45,433 nt of DNA, taken from Allocoprobacillus merdigallinarum (lineage in GTDB: Bacteria; Bacillota_I; Bacilli_A; Erysipelotrichales; Coprobacillaceae). Shown here in pieces: positions 1 to 8,280 of the stretch; position 1 is the stretch's first letter; every line of letters begins with the position of its first letter. The DNA is taken from assembly GCA_019117525.1 (NCBI GenBank), contig DWZO01000085.1, forward strand, positions 1-45,433. The letters are read 5' to 3'. The notes beneath the pieces were generated by a model. The model saw only the letters and a list, made by a program, of their open reading frames with translations. It made no database searches and was not told the DNA's origin. Position numbers and translations under genes: made by a program.

Positions 1-56
1 CAGAAAAAAAGAACCATGACCCATCATCAGATTATGATTCTCCTATACAGTTTTAA
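1..56 (+). CDS. possible C-terminal tail of an upstream gene (partial)
   Basis: From base 3 a frame reads 17 codons and ends in TAA at 54-56, immediately before a strong hairpin that starts on the last base of the stop. The tail is rich in Asp, Ser and Pro. A stop codon abutting a terminator hairpin is the normal end of a gene, so this may be the last codons of a gene that begins outside the window. It is too short to identify and could be chance. Confidence 0.3.
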   Translation, partial: EKKNHDPSSDYDSPIQF

Positions 57-87
57 AATTGTGGGAAGAACAGCCTTCCCACAATTT
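56..87. terminator. 13-bp hairpin terminator, probably bidirectional
   Basis: Bases 56-68 pair perfectly with 75-87 around a 6-nt loop; the stem core is TTGTGGGAAG. The T-tracts on both sides are short and interrupted. It lies between a possible upstream + gene and the 3' end of the - strand kinase-like gene, so it may end both. Confidence 0.55.
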
Positions 88-144
88 CTTATAATCCAAA
101 ACCCCACAACCCCGTGTTATTTTAGATTACCTTCTTTTTCACTA

Positions 145-738
145 TTATTTATTTTTATGTTCACCTTTCTTATATAAAGCAACAATAATATCAGCCACTT
201 CTTCAATACCAAAATCACTATTGATAGTTAAATCAAAATTCTTTAATTGACCCCATTTTTTAGTCGTATAATAATTATAATAATTACTTCTTGCTTTATC
301 TTTTTTCATAACAAATTTTTTATAATCTTCGTGTTTTTCTTTATAGTCTTCTTTAACACGTCTTACTCTTGATTCAAATGGTGCATGAACAAAGACAGTT
401 AAAACATCATCAAAATCTTCTAGAATATAATCAGCGCAACCACTGACAATAATACATGTATCATTTTCAGCAATATGACGGATGATTTTAGACTGCATTG
501 CAAAAACCTGATCGTTTAATGGTAGGGTAAAAGCAGTCGAAGAAAGAGTATACATAAAACTTGATGATTTTTCTTCAGAAACTTTACGAATTGTATCAAC
601 ATCAAATCCCAATTCTCTGGCAGCAAGATCTATAATTTCATTATCGTAATAAAAGATTCCTAATTTTTCTGCAACACGTTGTGCAATTAAACGACCACCA
701 GATCCGTATTCTCTTGCAATAGTAATAATTCTAGGCAT
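145..738 (-). CDS. cytidylate kinase-like family protein
   Basis: This 197-aa protein matches the cytidylate-kinase-like (AAA_26) family of Firmicutes: an N-terminal REYGSGGR segment (residues 9-16) that resembles a P-loop but lacks the usual GK[ST], an early YYDNEII motif, and a C-terminal D-x2-R-x2-YY stretch with an aromatic-rich patch. Family members are soluble nucleoside-monophosphate-kinase-fold proteins, mostly of unproven substrate. They are distinct from essential Cmk, so CMP kinase activity should not be assumed. The start is supported by an AGGAGG-type site just upstream on the minus strand. It is a single-gene unit, divergent from walJ. Confidence 0.8.
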   Translation of the reverse strand: MPRIITIAREYGSGGRLIAQRVAEKLGIFYYDNEIIDLAARELGFDVDTIRKVSEEKSSSFMYTLSSTAFTLPLNDQVFAMQSKIIRHIAENDTCIIVSGCADYILEDFDDVLTVFVHAPFESRVRRVKEDYKEKHEDYKKFVMKKDKARSNYYNYYTTKKWGQLKNFDLTINSDFGIEEVADIIVALYKKGEHKNK

Positions 739-812
739 AAAATACCCCTCCTTTGATACTACTATTTTATCATATTTTTAATTTCTTGTTAAATTTTTCA
801 TATATGAAAAAG

Positions 813-841
813 TTGTTTTTTTATGGTTGAATTTGTATAAT
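813..841 (+). promoter_or_regulatory. sigma-A-type promoter of walJ-rlmH
   Basis: TTGTTT (813-818) is separated by exactly 17 nt from TATAAT (836-841), ending about 20 nt before the walJ start codon. This leaves a short leader that holds the ribosome-binding site AAAGGAG. Confidence 0.65.
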
Positions 842-863
842 AGAATCACAAAGGAGTTGAACT

Positions 864-1613
864 ATGGAATTTCATGTTTTAGCAAGTGGATCAAAAGGTA
901 ATGCTACATTTATTTATGATCAGCAATGTGGGATATTGATTGATTGTGGTATTACCAGAAAACAACTTTTATTTAAATTAAATCAGTTAGGATTTCATGA
1001 AGAAGATATTACTTATGTCTTTTTAACACATGATCATTATGATCATAATAAAAATATTCATATTTTTGATACAGGAAAAATTTATAGTGCTAAAAAGAAT
1101 ATTAAGGATTTAGATGAATATCACACATTAGAACCTTATACGCATCGTCAATTCGGTGTCTTTGATGTTTTAACATTGAGAACATCACATGATGCCAGTG
1201 ATCCTATTGGATTTGTGATTTCCAGTCAGAATGAAAAGTTATTATATATGACTGATACGGGTTATGTGTCACAAAAAAATCGTCAATATATGCAAAATTT
1301 AGATTACTATATCATTGAAAGTAATCATGACATTGAAATGTTAATGGCGACAAAAAGACCGATGTTTTTAAAGAATAGAATTCTTAATGACAAAGGACAT
1401 TTAAATAATGAATATAGTGCGCATTTAATGTGTGAAATGATAGGGGACAATACAAAAGAAATAGTATTAGCTCATTTATCACAGGAAGCAAATACAAAAG
1501 AAAAAGCTCTTGCAACATATGAACAAATATTTGCTAAGGAAAATATTGCTTTTTCAAATATAAAAGTAGCAAGTCAAATTGACGTTGTATCAGGAGGAAA
1601 CTATGAAAATTAA
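864..1613 (+). CDS. walJ: MBL-fold metallo-hydrolase WalJ (YycJ)
   Basis: This 249-aa metallo-beta-lactamase-fold protein has the metal-binding HxHxDH motif at residues 56-61 (within THDHYDH), the family N-terminus HVLASGSKGN, a downstream DTG segment and a later histidine-bearing C-terminal region. WalJ/YycJ proteins are cytoplasmic metal-dependent nucleases linked in Bacillus and Streptococcus to cell-wall and DNA-repair phenotypes. In many Firmicutes the gene sits beside rlmH at the end of the walRK locus, and that pairing is preserved here with an 11-bp overlap. No walRK genes are in view. Confidence 0.88.
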   Translation: MEFHVLASGSKGNATFIYDQQCGILIDCGITRKQLLFKLNQLGFHEEDITYVFLTHDHYDHNKNIHIFDTGKIYSAKKNIKDLDEYHTLEPYTHRQFGVFDVLTLRTSHDASDPIGFVISSQNEKLLYMTDTGYVSQKNRQYMQNLDYYIIESNHDIEMLMATKRPMFLKNRILNDKGHLNNEYSAHLMCEMIGDNTKEIVLAHLSQEANTKEKALATYEQIFAKENIAFSNIKVASQIDVVSGGNYEN

Positions 1614-2082
1614 ATTGATTTGTGTTGGAAAATTAAAAGAAAAATATTTAGATGATGGAATCAAAGAATATTTAAAAAGAATATCAGCTTATTCAGATAT
1701 TGAAGTGATTGAAGTTGCAGATGAAAGAATACCTGACAATCCTTCATTAGCTGAAGAAACAATTGTAAAATCTAAAGAAGGAAGACGTATTTTAGATAAA
1801 GTTAAACAAGATGATTATATGATTTTATTAGATGTTCAAGGTAAAGAATTAGATTCAATTCAATTTGCTGAACGTATTGAAGATTGTATGATTAATGGAA
1901 AAAGTACGATTGATTTTGTCATTGGAGGATCATTGGGACATGGAGAAGATGTACTAACGAGAGCGAATGCACGTATTAGCTTTTCACAAATGACTTTTCC
2001 ACATCAATTAATGCGTTTGATTTTAGTTGAACAGATTTATCGTGCATTTAAAATTATAAGACATGAAACATATCATAAATAA
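1603..2082 (+). CDS. rlmH: 23S rRNA (pseudouridine1915-N3)-methyltransferase RlmH
   Basis: This 159-aa SPOUT methyltransferase begins MKIKLICVGKLKEKY and carries the family SAM-binding knot sequence FVIGGSLGHGEDV followed by the C-terminal LVEQIYRAFKI and HYHK-like end (ETYHK). RlmH methylates pseudouridine 1915 in helix 69 of 23S rRNA, acting on 70S ribosomes. An upstream in-frame start exists at 1579, but the AGGAGG at 1592-1597 points to the ATG at 1603, which also gives the normal family length. The start lies inside the end of walJ, so the two are translationally coupled. Confidence 0.95.
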   Translation: MKIKLICVGKLKEKYLDDGIKEYLKRISAYSDIEVIEVADERIPDNPSLAEETIVKSKEGRRILDKVKQDDYMILLDVQGKELDSIQFAERIEDCMINGKSTIDFVIGGSLGHGEDVLTRANARISFSQMTFPHQLMRLILVEQIYRAFKIIRHETYHK

Positions 2083-2107
2083 ACGCATTTGATGTGGTTA
2101 TTTTTTT
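2078..2107 (+). terminator. intrinsic terminator of walJ-rlmH
   Basis: Bases 2078-2088 pair with 2092-2102 (one mismatch, one G-U pair) around a 3-nt loop, followed by T's to 2107. The stem starts within the rlmH stop codon. Confidence 0.6.
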
Positions 2108-2463
2108 ACAATATATTTATAATAAAAATGATGCTTGTTTATTGTGTAAAGCTATAGAAAATTCATAGAAGTGGATGAATATGAAATTTTTATATGACTG
2201 ATAGTTATGAATTGATAGTCAAAGAAATAAAGAGTAAAATAAATATAGAAAGAATAACAGTGGGAGTCTGAAAATAATAATTTTGAGTAGTACATATGAG
2301 AGTTAATAATGATTCGGCATATGTTCATCAAGTCCCTATTTTGAAAATAAGGCTTTTTAAGTAGTAAGAAAAGTTTAGAGTTGTATAAATAAAAAAGTGA
2401 AAAGGTATTGTTTTAATCCCGAGATTGGAAGTTTTATTGATGAAGCTATAAATCATGGTGCAT
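2108..2463. other. 356-nt stretch with no convincing gene
   Basis: No frame gives a plausible gene. It holds a 22-codon ATG-initiated frame near 2295-2365, a small palindrome (CCTATTTTGAAAATAAGG near 2334-2353), and a 17-codon open run ending in TAG at about 2464-2466 that looks protein-like (FNPEIGSFIDEA...). It could be decayed coding sequence or the long leader of the next genes. No known RNA was recognised. Confidence 0.4.
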
Positions 2464-2476
2464 AGGAGTGATGCTG

Positions 2477-2731
2477 ATGACAATTATTTGGTATTTTATT
2501 ATTATGGGAATTTGTTTGGTAACTATTTTTATTTATTATCGTAAAAACAATAAAATCTATAATGAAAATTATATGTCAGAAGGCATAGGACTAGGAATAT
2601 GTGCTGGAGCCTTATTATTTCGTGATTTAGGTGTTGCTTTAGGAATTAGTTTGGGAATGATGATTGGACTGACAATAGGGATGTTCATAAAAAAAGATAA
2701 AGGAGAATATTATTATGAAATTGGTTATTGA
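2477..2731 (+). CDS. small two-helix membrane protein, unknown function
   Basis: This protein of about 84 aa has an N-terminal hydrophobic helix, a short basic/polar segment (YYRKNNK), and a Gly-rich second hydrophobic region (GLGICAGALLF and ALGISLGMMIGLTIGMF) resembling a glycine-zipper helix pair. In-frame starts at 2468 and 2471 are too close to the AGGAG at 2464-2468, so the ATG at 2477, 8 nt downstream, is preferred. It overlaps the next gene by 17 bp, indicating coupled translation. The family is not recognised. An association with the sugar-phosphate enzyme is only positional. Confidence 0.6.
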   Translation: MTIIWYFIIMGICLVTIFIYYRKNNKIYNENYMSEGIGLGICAGALLFRDLGVALGISLGMMIGLTIGMFIKKDKGEYYYEIGY

Positions 2732-3434
2732 AAAAGATTTGAAAGCAATGAGTGAGAGTGCTATGTATATTTTGCTTGGAGCTATGCTGCAAGATAAGAG
2801 GGTGAATATTTCTTTAACTTCTGGTAGAACTCCACGTATGTTATATAAGATGATGATTCCACTCATTAAAGATCAAGAAAAATTTAAAGACATTGAATAT
2901 TATTTATTTGATGAAAATCCATATATAGGTGAAAAATATGGAACAAACTGGGCTGAGATGAAAGAAATGTTTTTTGAACCAGCACATATTTCCAAAGAAT
3001 ATATCCACCGTATTTCATTGGATAACTGGCAGGATTATGATTGGCAGATTAGACAGGCTGGAGGCATAGATGTGATGGTGATTGGGCTTGGACATGATGG
3101 CCATTTTTGTGGTAACTGTCCACGTTGTACACAGTTTGACAGTTACACTTACTGTATGGAATATAAAGATAAATTGGCAGTGAATCCAACTTATGGTGAA
3201 AGACCTCGACAACCTTATACGATTACAATGGGAGCTAAAAGTTTAATGCGTGTTAAACATTTAGTGATGATTGTAGATGGTCAAGAAAAAGCAGAGATAT
3301 TCAAGCGTTTTATAGAAGAACAAATCAGTCAGGAGGTTCCTGCAACGATTTTGAAACTTCATCCTAATTTTACAGTGATTTGTGATGAGGCAGCAGCATC
3401 ATTGTTATCTAAAAACAAAGATTTAAGATTGTAA
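2715..3434 (+). CDS. NagB/YieK-like glucosamine-6-phosphate isomerase-fold protein
   Basis: This 239-aa protein of the NagB/RpiA/6-phosphogluconolactonase fold has the phosphate-binding SGRTP at residues 36-40, YLFDEN near 63-68, and the family motif GLGHDGHFCGN at 124-134. The FCGN form is typical of the YieK-like branch rather than canonical NagB (GxDGHxGFNEP). Family members isomerise or deaminate phosphosugars in the cytoplasm, but the substrate of this branch is not settled. Cysteines cluster at 132, 135, 138 and 147, which is unusual. AAGGAG about 9 nt upstream supports the start. An intrinsic terminator directly follows the stop. Confidence 0.75.
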   Translation: MKLVIEKDLKAMSESAMYILLGAMLQDKRVNISLTSGRTPRMLYKMMIPLIKDQEKFKDIEYYLFDENPYIGEKYGTNWAEMKEMFFEPAHISKEYIHRISLDNWQDYDWQIRQAGGIDVMVIGLGHDGHFCGNCPRCTQFDSYTYCMEYKDKLAVNPTYGERPRQPYTITMGAKSLMRVKHLVMIVDGQEKAEIFKRFIEEQISQEVPATILKLHPNFTVICDEAAASLLSKNKDLRL

Positions 3435-3459
3435 AAGCGATAGAAAATATCGCTTTTTT
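3433..3459 (+). terminator. intrinsic terminator after the NagB-like gene
   Basis: AAAAGCGATA (3433-3442) pairs with TATCGCTTTT (3448-3457) around a GAAAA loop and runs into six T's. The stem begins at the stop codon. Confidence 0.85.
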
Positions 3460-3463
3460 GCAT

Positions 3464-3489
3464 GAAAAAAAGACATCTCAAGGATGTCT
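3464..3489 (-). terminator. intrinsic terminator of the NlpC/P60 gene
   Basis: AGACATC (3471-3477) pairs with GATGTCT (3483-3489). The seven A's before it become the U-tract on the minus strand. The hairpin touches the stop codon. Confidence 0.8.
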
Positions 3490-4885
3490 AATATAAACGA
3501 CGGCAAGTATACCATTCATTTTGCCAATAACTATAACTTAAATTAGCGACTTGGACAGGTTGCCCCGTAGATGGTGCATGAACCATTTGGTTGTTTCCAA
3601 TATAAATACCTACATGGTGAACACCACTGGCTTGTCCATTACTACTAAAGAGAATAATATCGCCTGCTTGTAATTCACTTCTTGATATACCTGTTCCAGC
3701 ATTGATGAGTGAACCAGTATAATGGATACGTCCTAAGTTGACTCCAGCCTGATAGTGTGACCAATTGACTAATCCAGAACAATCAAATTGTGTCCAATTA
3801 GGATTTTGAATACTGCTCCAACTGTGTCCACCACCCCATACATACATGTAACCTTGACGTGATAAAGCTTTATTTGCAATGGCTAAACCAAGTTCTTCAC
3901 TAGATGTTAAGCTGTCACCAGGAGTTGTATTGTTGTTGTTTTCCTGATTATTGTTGTTATTGTTTTCATTGTTATTATTGTTATCTTCTTTTTCATCATT
4001 TTGATTTGAATTGCTTTGATTAGATTCATTTTGATCTTCACTTGGCTTTTGTGTTGATTGAGAACCAGATGGAGAAGAAGGCTTTTTATTTGGTGTTGCC
4101 TGTGTGACATTATTGACCTTTGAAGCATTTGATGCCTTTTGAATGGCTGCTAAATTCTTTTGGATAGTTTCAATAGATTCTTGATTTGCTGCTGCTTCAG
4201 AATTATTGTTGGCAATTGTTTTATTTTGTTCAGTCAGTTTAGCCTGGAATGTTTTTTGTAGACTAGCCTGTTCTTTTTTGTCAGCTTCTAAAGAATCCTT
4301 TAGATTTTTTAAAGTTGTTTCTTGCTTTTCAACTTCTTTTAAATTTTCATTAATTTGAGCAATCAATTCATTATCATAATTTGTAATTTCTTTGATATTA
4401 ATGACACGACTCATAAAATCAGAAAAAGTGTCTGCTCCAAAAATATAAGTTGTAAAAATATGAGAATTTAAAGTTGTTTGCATACTATACAAACGTTCTT
4501 GAAGTTGTTCACTTTGTTTTTCAACTTCTTTTTTGAGTTTATCTATACTATCTTGAACATAGTTGAGTTCACTTTGAGCTGATTCTATTTTGGTATCAAT
4601 TTGTGAAATTTTATCAGCAATTTTTGCAAGATCATCTTTTGTATCTTCAGCTTCTTTTTTAGCCTGAGAAGCTTCTTGTTTTAATTCTTTATTTTTTTCA
4701 TATAAATAACTATTAAACTCTTTACATGTTGTTTGCTGATTACTCGTTAATTTTGAAGAAGAGCATAGTTTAATATATTTGGCTTCTTGACCTTCAAAAT
4801 CAGTAGCATTGACTATATATGTTGATGCCAAAGCACAAGCCAGCATACTTAATGATAAAAGAGAGGCGACAATTTTCTTTTTCAT
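3488..4885 (-). CDS. secreted coiled-coil NlpC/P60 peptidoglycan hydrolase
   Basis: From the ATG at 4885 the product is 465 aa: a signal peptide (MKKK plus a hydrophobic run ending near ALASTYIVNA), a long coiled coil (about residues 55-250), a Ser/Pro/Gln/Asn-rich linker with long Asn runs (about 255-330), and a C-terminal NlpC/P60 domain. Catalytic residues are visible: Cys369 in FDCSG, His424 in HHVGIYIG, and His436 in HAPSTG. Such proteins cleave stem-peptide bonds at the cell surface; the coiled coil resembles PcsB/CwlO-type autoinhibitory or FtsEX-binding regions. AGGAGG lies at 4897-4902, so an in-frame GTG at 4888 is an alternative start. Confidence 0.9.
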   Translation of the reverse strand: MKKKIVASLLSLSMLACALASTYIVNATDFEGQEAKYIKLCSSSKLTSNQQTTCKEFNSYLYEKNKELKQEASQAKKEAEDTKDDLAKIADKISQIDTKIESAQSELNYVQDSIDKLKKEVEKQSEQLQERLYSMQTTLNSHIFTTYIFGADTFSDFMSRVINIKEITNYDNELIAQINENLKEVEKQETTLKNLKDSLEADKKEQASLQKTFQAKLTEQNKTIANNNSEAAANQESIETIQKNLAAIQKASNASKVNNVTQATPNKKPSSPSGSQSTQKPSEDQNESNQSNSNQNDEKEDNNNNNENNNNNNQENNNNTTPGDSLTSSEELGLAIANKALSRQGYMYVWGGGHSWSSIQNPNWTQFDCSGLVNWSHYQAGVNLGRIHYTGSLINAGTGISRSELQAGDIILFSSNGQASGVHHVGIYIGNNQMVHAPSTGQPVQVANLSYSYWQNEWYTCRRLY

Positions 4886-4925
4886 CACAAGAGATTCCTC
4901 CTTTATTGCTATAATTCTATAATCT

Positions 4926-4953
4926 ATTCTAAAGCATTTTTGGAAACTGTCAA
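4926..4953 (-). promoter_or_regulatory. sigma-A-type promoter of the NlpC/P60 gene
   Basis: On the minus strand TTGACA (complement of 4948-4953) is followed after 16 nt by TAGAAT (complement of 4926-4931). The -35 is a perfect consensus and the spacing to the start suits a short leader. Confidence 0.7.
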
Positions 4954-5016
4954 ATAAAATCAAGGAATTCTTATTGGAATATTATGGAAATTCATGTGAT
5001 TATAACTATAAATTTT

Positions 5017-5042
5017 AAAAAAAGAAGCTCCTAAGAGCTTCT
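5017..5042 (-). terminator. intrinsic terminator of the EF-G-like gene
   Basis: AGAAGCTC (5023-5030) pairs with GAGCTTCT (5035-5042) around CTAA. An A-run at 5017-5022 provides the U-tract on the minus strand. Confidence 0.85.
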
Positions 5043-5047
5043 GACTA

Positions 5048-7108
5048 CTATTGTTGATGGTTTGCAATCACACGTTTGGCAACATGTTCAGGAGCAAATT
5101 CATATCCCAAAAATTCCATATCAAAGAAGCCTTGACCTTGTGTCATTGCTCGTAAATCAACAGCATAATTCATGACTTCTTCTTGTGGGGCTTCAGCTGT
5201 AATCTTAATTAAACCATCTTCTAAGATTTCACTTCCCATCACACGCGCACGTTTTTTATTGAAATGTCCCATAATATCTCCCGTAAATTGTTCATCAATA
5301 TAAACGTGTAAAGTCATGAATGGTTCTAATAAAGCTGGTTTTGCTTTTTCCATAGCTTCTTTAAAACACATAATTGTAGCTGTTTTAAATGCCATTTCAG
5401 AAGAATCGACACTGTGATATGAACCATCAATCAAAGTGGCTTTAATACCTAAAACAGGGTACAGTGCCAAAATACCATGTTTTGTTGCTTCTACTAAACC
5501 TTTTTCTACAGCAGGGAAATAAGCTTTAGGAACGGCTCCACCAAAGATTTTTTCTTCAAAGACAAAAGGAACAGTATAATCATGTAAAGGTTCAAATGTC
5601 ATTTCAACATCACCATATTGTCCATGTCCACCTGATTGTTTCTTATATTTATATCTTTGTGTCACTTGACCACGAATTGTTTCTCGATAAGGAATAATAA
5701 TATTATCTAAAGTGACATCAATCTTAAATCTTTCTTTTAATTTAGAAACAACACTATCAATATGAATATCACCAATACCATAAATACATTGTTGTTTTGT
5801 TTCTGGATTGTTTTCAAATTTTAATGTTTTATCTTCTTCTAGAAGTTTATTAATAGCATTTGTAATTTTTTCTTCATTAGCCTTACCTACAGGTTTAATA
5901 GCTTTACCATAGTATGGTTTTGAAAATAAAATAGTTTCATAAGTCATGCGATAATCTAAAGTACATAAAGTATCATTCGTTTGTGTATATGATAATTTAG
6001 ATAAAGCACCAATATCCCCAGCATAGAGGCAATCTGTTTCAATCAAGTCTTTACCTTTCATCACATAAAGTTTATTGATCTTTTCAGCTTCTTTTTTCTG
6101 TACATTAAATAATGTGATACCTGTACGAATAGAACCTGTACAAACTTTAAATAAAGAAATACGACCAACAAAAGGATCGGCAATTGTTTTAAAAACAAAT
6201 AATGATGGAGCTAAAGATTCATCATAACCAATCAAATCATCTTCATCCGTTTCTTCATTATGCACAACCATAGAATTAACCATATCTCCAGCAGCACTAA
6301 AGAATGCCACCATAGAATTTAAAATGATTTGAATACCAATTTGATTTGTTCCACATAAAACAGGAATCAATGTTTTATTCATAACACCTTGACGTAATGC
6401 CCAAGAAATTTCCTCTTTTGTAAAAGGTTCTTCATTAATATATTTTTCTAATAATTCATCATTGGTATTCGCGACAGCTTCGTCAATCATGTTTTTAATA
6501 GGTGTTATTTCGTCCCACATATTATCAGGAATAGGACAAGGATGAGTCTGTTCACCATCAAAATAACGACCTTCCATTTTCGCAACATTGACATAACCTA
6601 CCATTTTATGACCTTCCATGATTGGCACTTGAATCGGTGCAATAGCTTTACCATAAGTCATTTTTAAATCTTCAAGTTTTTGATGATAGGCAGCATTAGG
6701 GTAATCTAAGCCACTAATGTAAATCATTTTAGCTTTGTCATAAGCTTTATGCATTGCTTCCTTAGTACCAACACTAATACCTTCTGTAGCAGGTACAACA
6801 ATTAATGCACTTTCAGCAACCTTTAAAGCCGCTTCTACTTCACCGATAAAATCAAAAGAACCAGGCGTATCTAACAAATTGATTTTACAGTTGTTCCATT
6901 CAAGAGGAATAACAGATAATCCTACAGAAGAATGTCTTTTGATTTCTTCAGGTGAATAATCACTAAGGGTATTCCCGTCTTCAATTCTTCCAATACGATT
7001 TGTTAAACCAGCACGATAAGCCATGGCTTCAATCACACTGGTTTTGCCACTCCCAGAGTGACCTAACACAACGACATTTCCAATTTCGTTTGAGTGATAA
7101 GCTCTCAT
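5048..7108 (-). CDS. EF-G-like translational GTPase paralog with divergent G motifs
   Basis: This protein of about 686 aa has the full EF-G architecture: N-terminal G domain, beta-barrel domain II, domain III, domain IV (KYKKQSGGHGQYGDV region) and a C-terminal EF-G-C fold. The P-loop GHSGSGKT (residues 16-23) is intact. The G3 motif reads DTPGSFDF (80-87), with Ser where canonical EF-G has the catalytic His, and the G4 position reads SGLD (132-135) instead of NKxD. It therefore belongs to the EF-G2/FusA2-like side branch, whose role differs from elongation and is mostly undefined. In-frame starts at 7117 and 7114 also exist, but 7108 gives better spacing from AAAGGAG (7119-7125). Confidence 0.85.
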   Translation of the reverse strand: MRAYHSNEIGNVVVLGHSGSGKTSVIEAMAYRAGLTNRIGRIEDGNTLSDYSPEEIKRHSSVGLSVIPLEWNNCKINLLDTPGSFDFIGEVEAALKVAESALIVVPATEGISVGTKEAMHKAYDKAKMIYISGLDYPNAAYHQKLEDLKMTYGKAIAPIQVPIMEGHKMVGYVNVAKMEGRYFDGEQTHPCPIPDNMWDEITPIKNMIDEAVANTNDELLEKYINEEPFTKEEISWALRQGVMNKTLIPVLCGTNQIGIQIILNSMVAFFSAAGDMVNSMVVHNEETDEDDLIGYDESLAPSLFVFKTIADPFVGRISLFKVCTGSIRTGITLFNVQKKEAEKINKLYVMKGKDLIETDCLYAGDIGALSKLSYTQTNDTLCTLDYRMTYETILFSKPYYGKAIKPVGKANEEKITNAINKLLEEDKTLKFENNPETKQQCIYGIGDIHIDSVVSKLKERFKIDVTLDNIIIPYRETIRGQVTQRYKYKKQSGGHGQYGDVEMTFEPLHDYTVPFVFEEKIFGGAVPKAYFPAVEKGLVEATKHGILALYPVLGIKATLIDGSYHSVDSSEMAFKTATIMCFKEAMEKAKPALLEPFMTLHVYIDEQFTGDIMGHFNKKRARVMGSEILEDGLIKITAEAPQEEVMNYAVDLRAMTQGQGFFDMEFLGYEFAPEHVAKRVIANHQQ

Positions 7109-7248
7109 TATCATCACGCTCCTTTAATATTTTTTTGGAATATCTTTCTTTCATTTTAACATATTTATAATTTAATGAAAACGGTTACAGCATAATTATA
7201 GTGAAATTTATTGAAAAAGATGTTATGATAGTGTCAGGAGGATAAAAC

Positions 7249-7536
7249 ATGGAAGTAGGACTGATTATTATATTGTTTTTGTCAAATGCTTTAGCATTGG
7301 ACTGTCTTTATAATCATAGAATTAAAACCACGGGAGCTTTACTGATTCTCAATCTATGTTTAACTGTCGCTTTAGCATATCAATTTGAACAAATGAATAA
7401 AATAGTACATCTATTATTAGGTTTAATAGCATTAATTGTTTTATTTTTTGGTATAAAATTTTATTTACAAAAGAAAAAAGAACAAACAATACAGAAAAAT
7501 GATCGAATGATTGAAGAGAAAGAGGATAAGTTATGA
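7249..7536 (+). CDS. small membrane protein, unknown function
   Basis: This 95-aa protein has three predicted hydrophobic helices (about residues 1-17, 27-46 and 52-72) and a highly charged Lys/Glu-rich C-terminal tail that is probably cytoplasmic. AGGAGG about 8 nt upstream supports the start. Its last four bases overlap the start of the cyclophilin gene (ATGA junction), so it is the first gene of an operon with the cyclophilin, glutaredoxin-like and galE genes. The family is not recognised. Confidence 0.65.
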   Translation: MEVGLIIILFLSNALALDCLYNHRIKTTGALLILNLCLTVALAYQFEQMNKIVHLLLGLIALIVLFFGIKFYLQKKKEQTIQKNDRMIEEKEDKL

Positions 7537-8015
7537 AAACGATTGATTTTGAAATTGAAATGGAAAATGGAGAAGTAATGTCTGGTGAATTATATCCTGA
7601 GATTGCGCCTCGTACTGTGAAGAATTTTGTTGACCTGATTGAAAGCCACTTTTATGATGGATTGATTTTCCATCGTGTCATTGCTGGCTTTATGATTCAA
7701 GGTGGAGGATATGATAAAGATATGCATATTCATGAAACACCAGCGATTAAAGGTGAATTTAAAAGCAATGGTATTGATAATCCTTTATTACATACAAGAG
7801 GAGTGCTTTCCATGGCACGTACGATGATTAAGGATTCTGCCAGCTCACAGTTTTTTATCATGCATGAAGATGCACCTCATTTAGATGGGGAGTATGCAGC
7901 TTTTGGAAAAATCACAAAAGGGAAACATGTGATTGATGAAATCGCTAATGTCCCAACAGATGCTCGTGATTGTCCAATTGAACCTGTTGTGATTAAGACA
8001 ATGAGGTTAATTTAA
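7533..8015 (+). CDS. cyclophilin-type peptidyl-prolyl cis-trans isomerase
   Basis: This 160-aa single-domain cyclophilin has FHRVI (46-50, including the catalytic Arg48), MIQGGG (54-59), SMAR (93-96), SSQFFI (104-109) and HLDG (116-119), in the family order. There is no signal peptide, so it is predicted to be a cytoplasmic PPIase assisting proline isomerisation in folding. It is the second gene of a four-gene operon, overlapping the upstream gene by 4 bp and lying 1 nt from the next. Length and motifs are normal and complete. Confidence 0.93.
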   Translation: MKTIDFEIEMENGEVMSGELYPEIAPRTVKNFVDLIESHFYDGLIFHRVIAGFMIQGGGYDKDMHIHETPAIKGEFKSNGIDNPLLHTRGVLSMARTMIKDSASSQFFIMHEDAPHLDGEYAAFGKITKGKHVIDEIANVPTDARDCPIEPVVIKTMRLI

Positions 8016-8016
8016 T

Positions 8017-8280
8017 ATGAAATTATTTTATTTAAAGAATTGTCCATATTGTCGTCAGGCATTAGCCTGGATACAAGAATTGTATCAGCAGGATGCAAAG
8101 TATCAACGTATTCCTTTAGAAATGATTGAAGAAAGTGAACAGAGTGAATTGGCTGATACTTATGATTATTATTATGTTCCTTGTTTTTTTGAAGGAACAA
8201 AGAAATTACATGAAGGCGCTATAACAAAAGAGGCGATTCAAAAGATATTTGATGACTATTTAAGGGAGGAAAACAAATGA
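8017..8280 (+). CDS. glutaredoxin-like thiol-disulfide protein
   Basis: This 87-aa thioredoxin-fold protein has an N-terminal redox motif CPYC (Cys9, Cys12) following the first beta strand, and the cis-Pro loop YVPCFF around Pro55, which carries an extra Cys56. This is the glutaredoxin/NrdH-like layout. The likely role is reduction of disulfides or mixed disulfides in the cytoplasm; the electron donor is unknown. It begins 1 nt after the cyclophilin stop and overlaps galE by 4 bp. Confidence 0.8.
   Translation: MKLFYLKNCPYCRQALAWIQELYQQDAKYQRIPLEMIEESEQSELADTYDYYYVPCFFEGTKKLHEGAITKEAIQKIFDDYLREENK

Noticed and set aside
1..144. A frame open across the first 144 bases
   Set aside because: It reads straight through the hairpin at 56-87 and into antisense of the kinase-like gene, so it is not coding.
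3907..4128. Repetitive Asn-rich tract as a separate gene or repeat element
   Set aside because: It is the in-frame linker of the NlpC/P60 protein; reading frames on it in other phases are shadows with biased composition.
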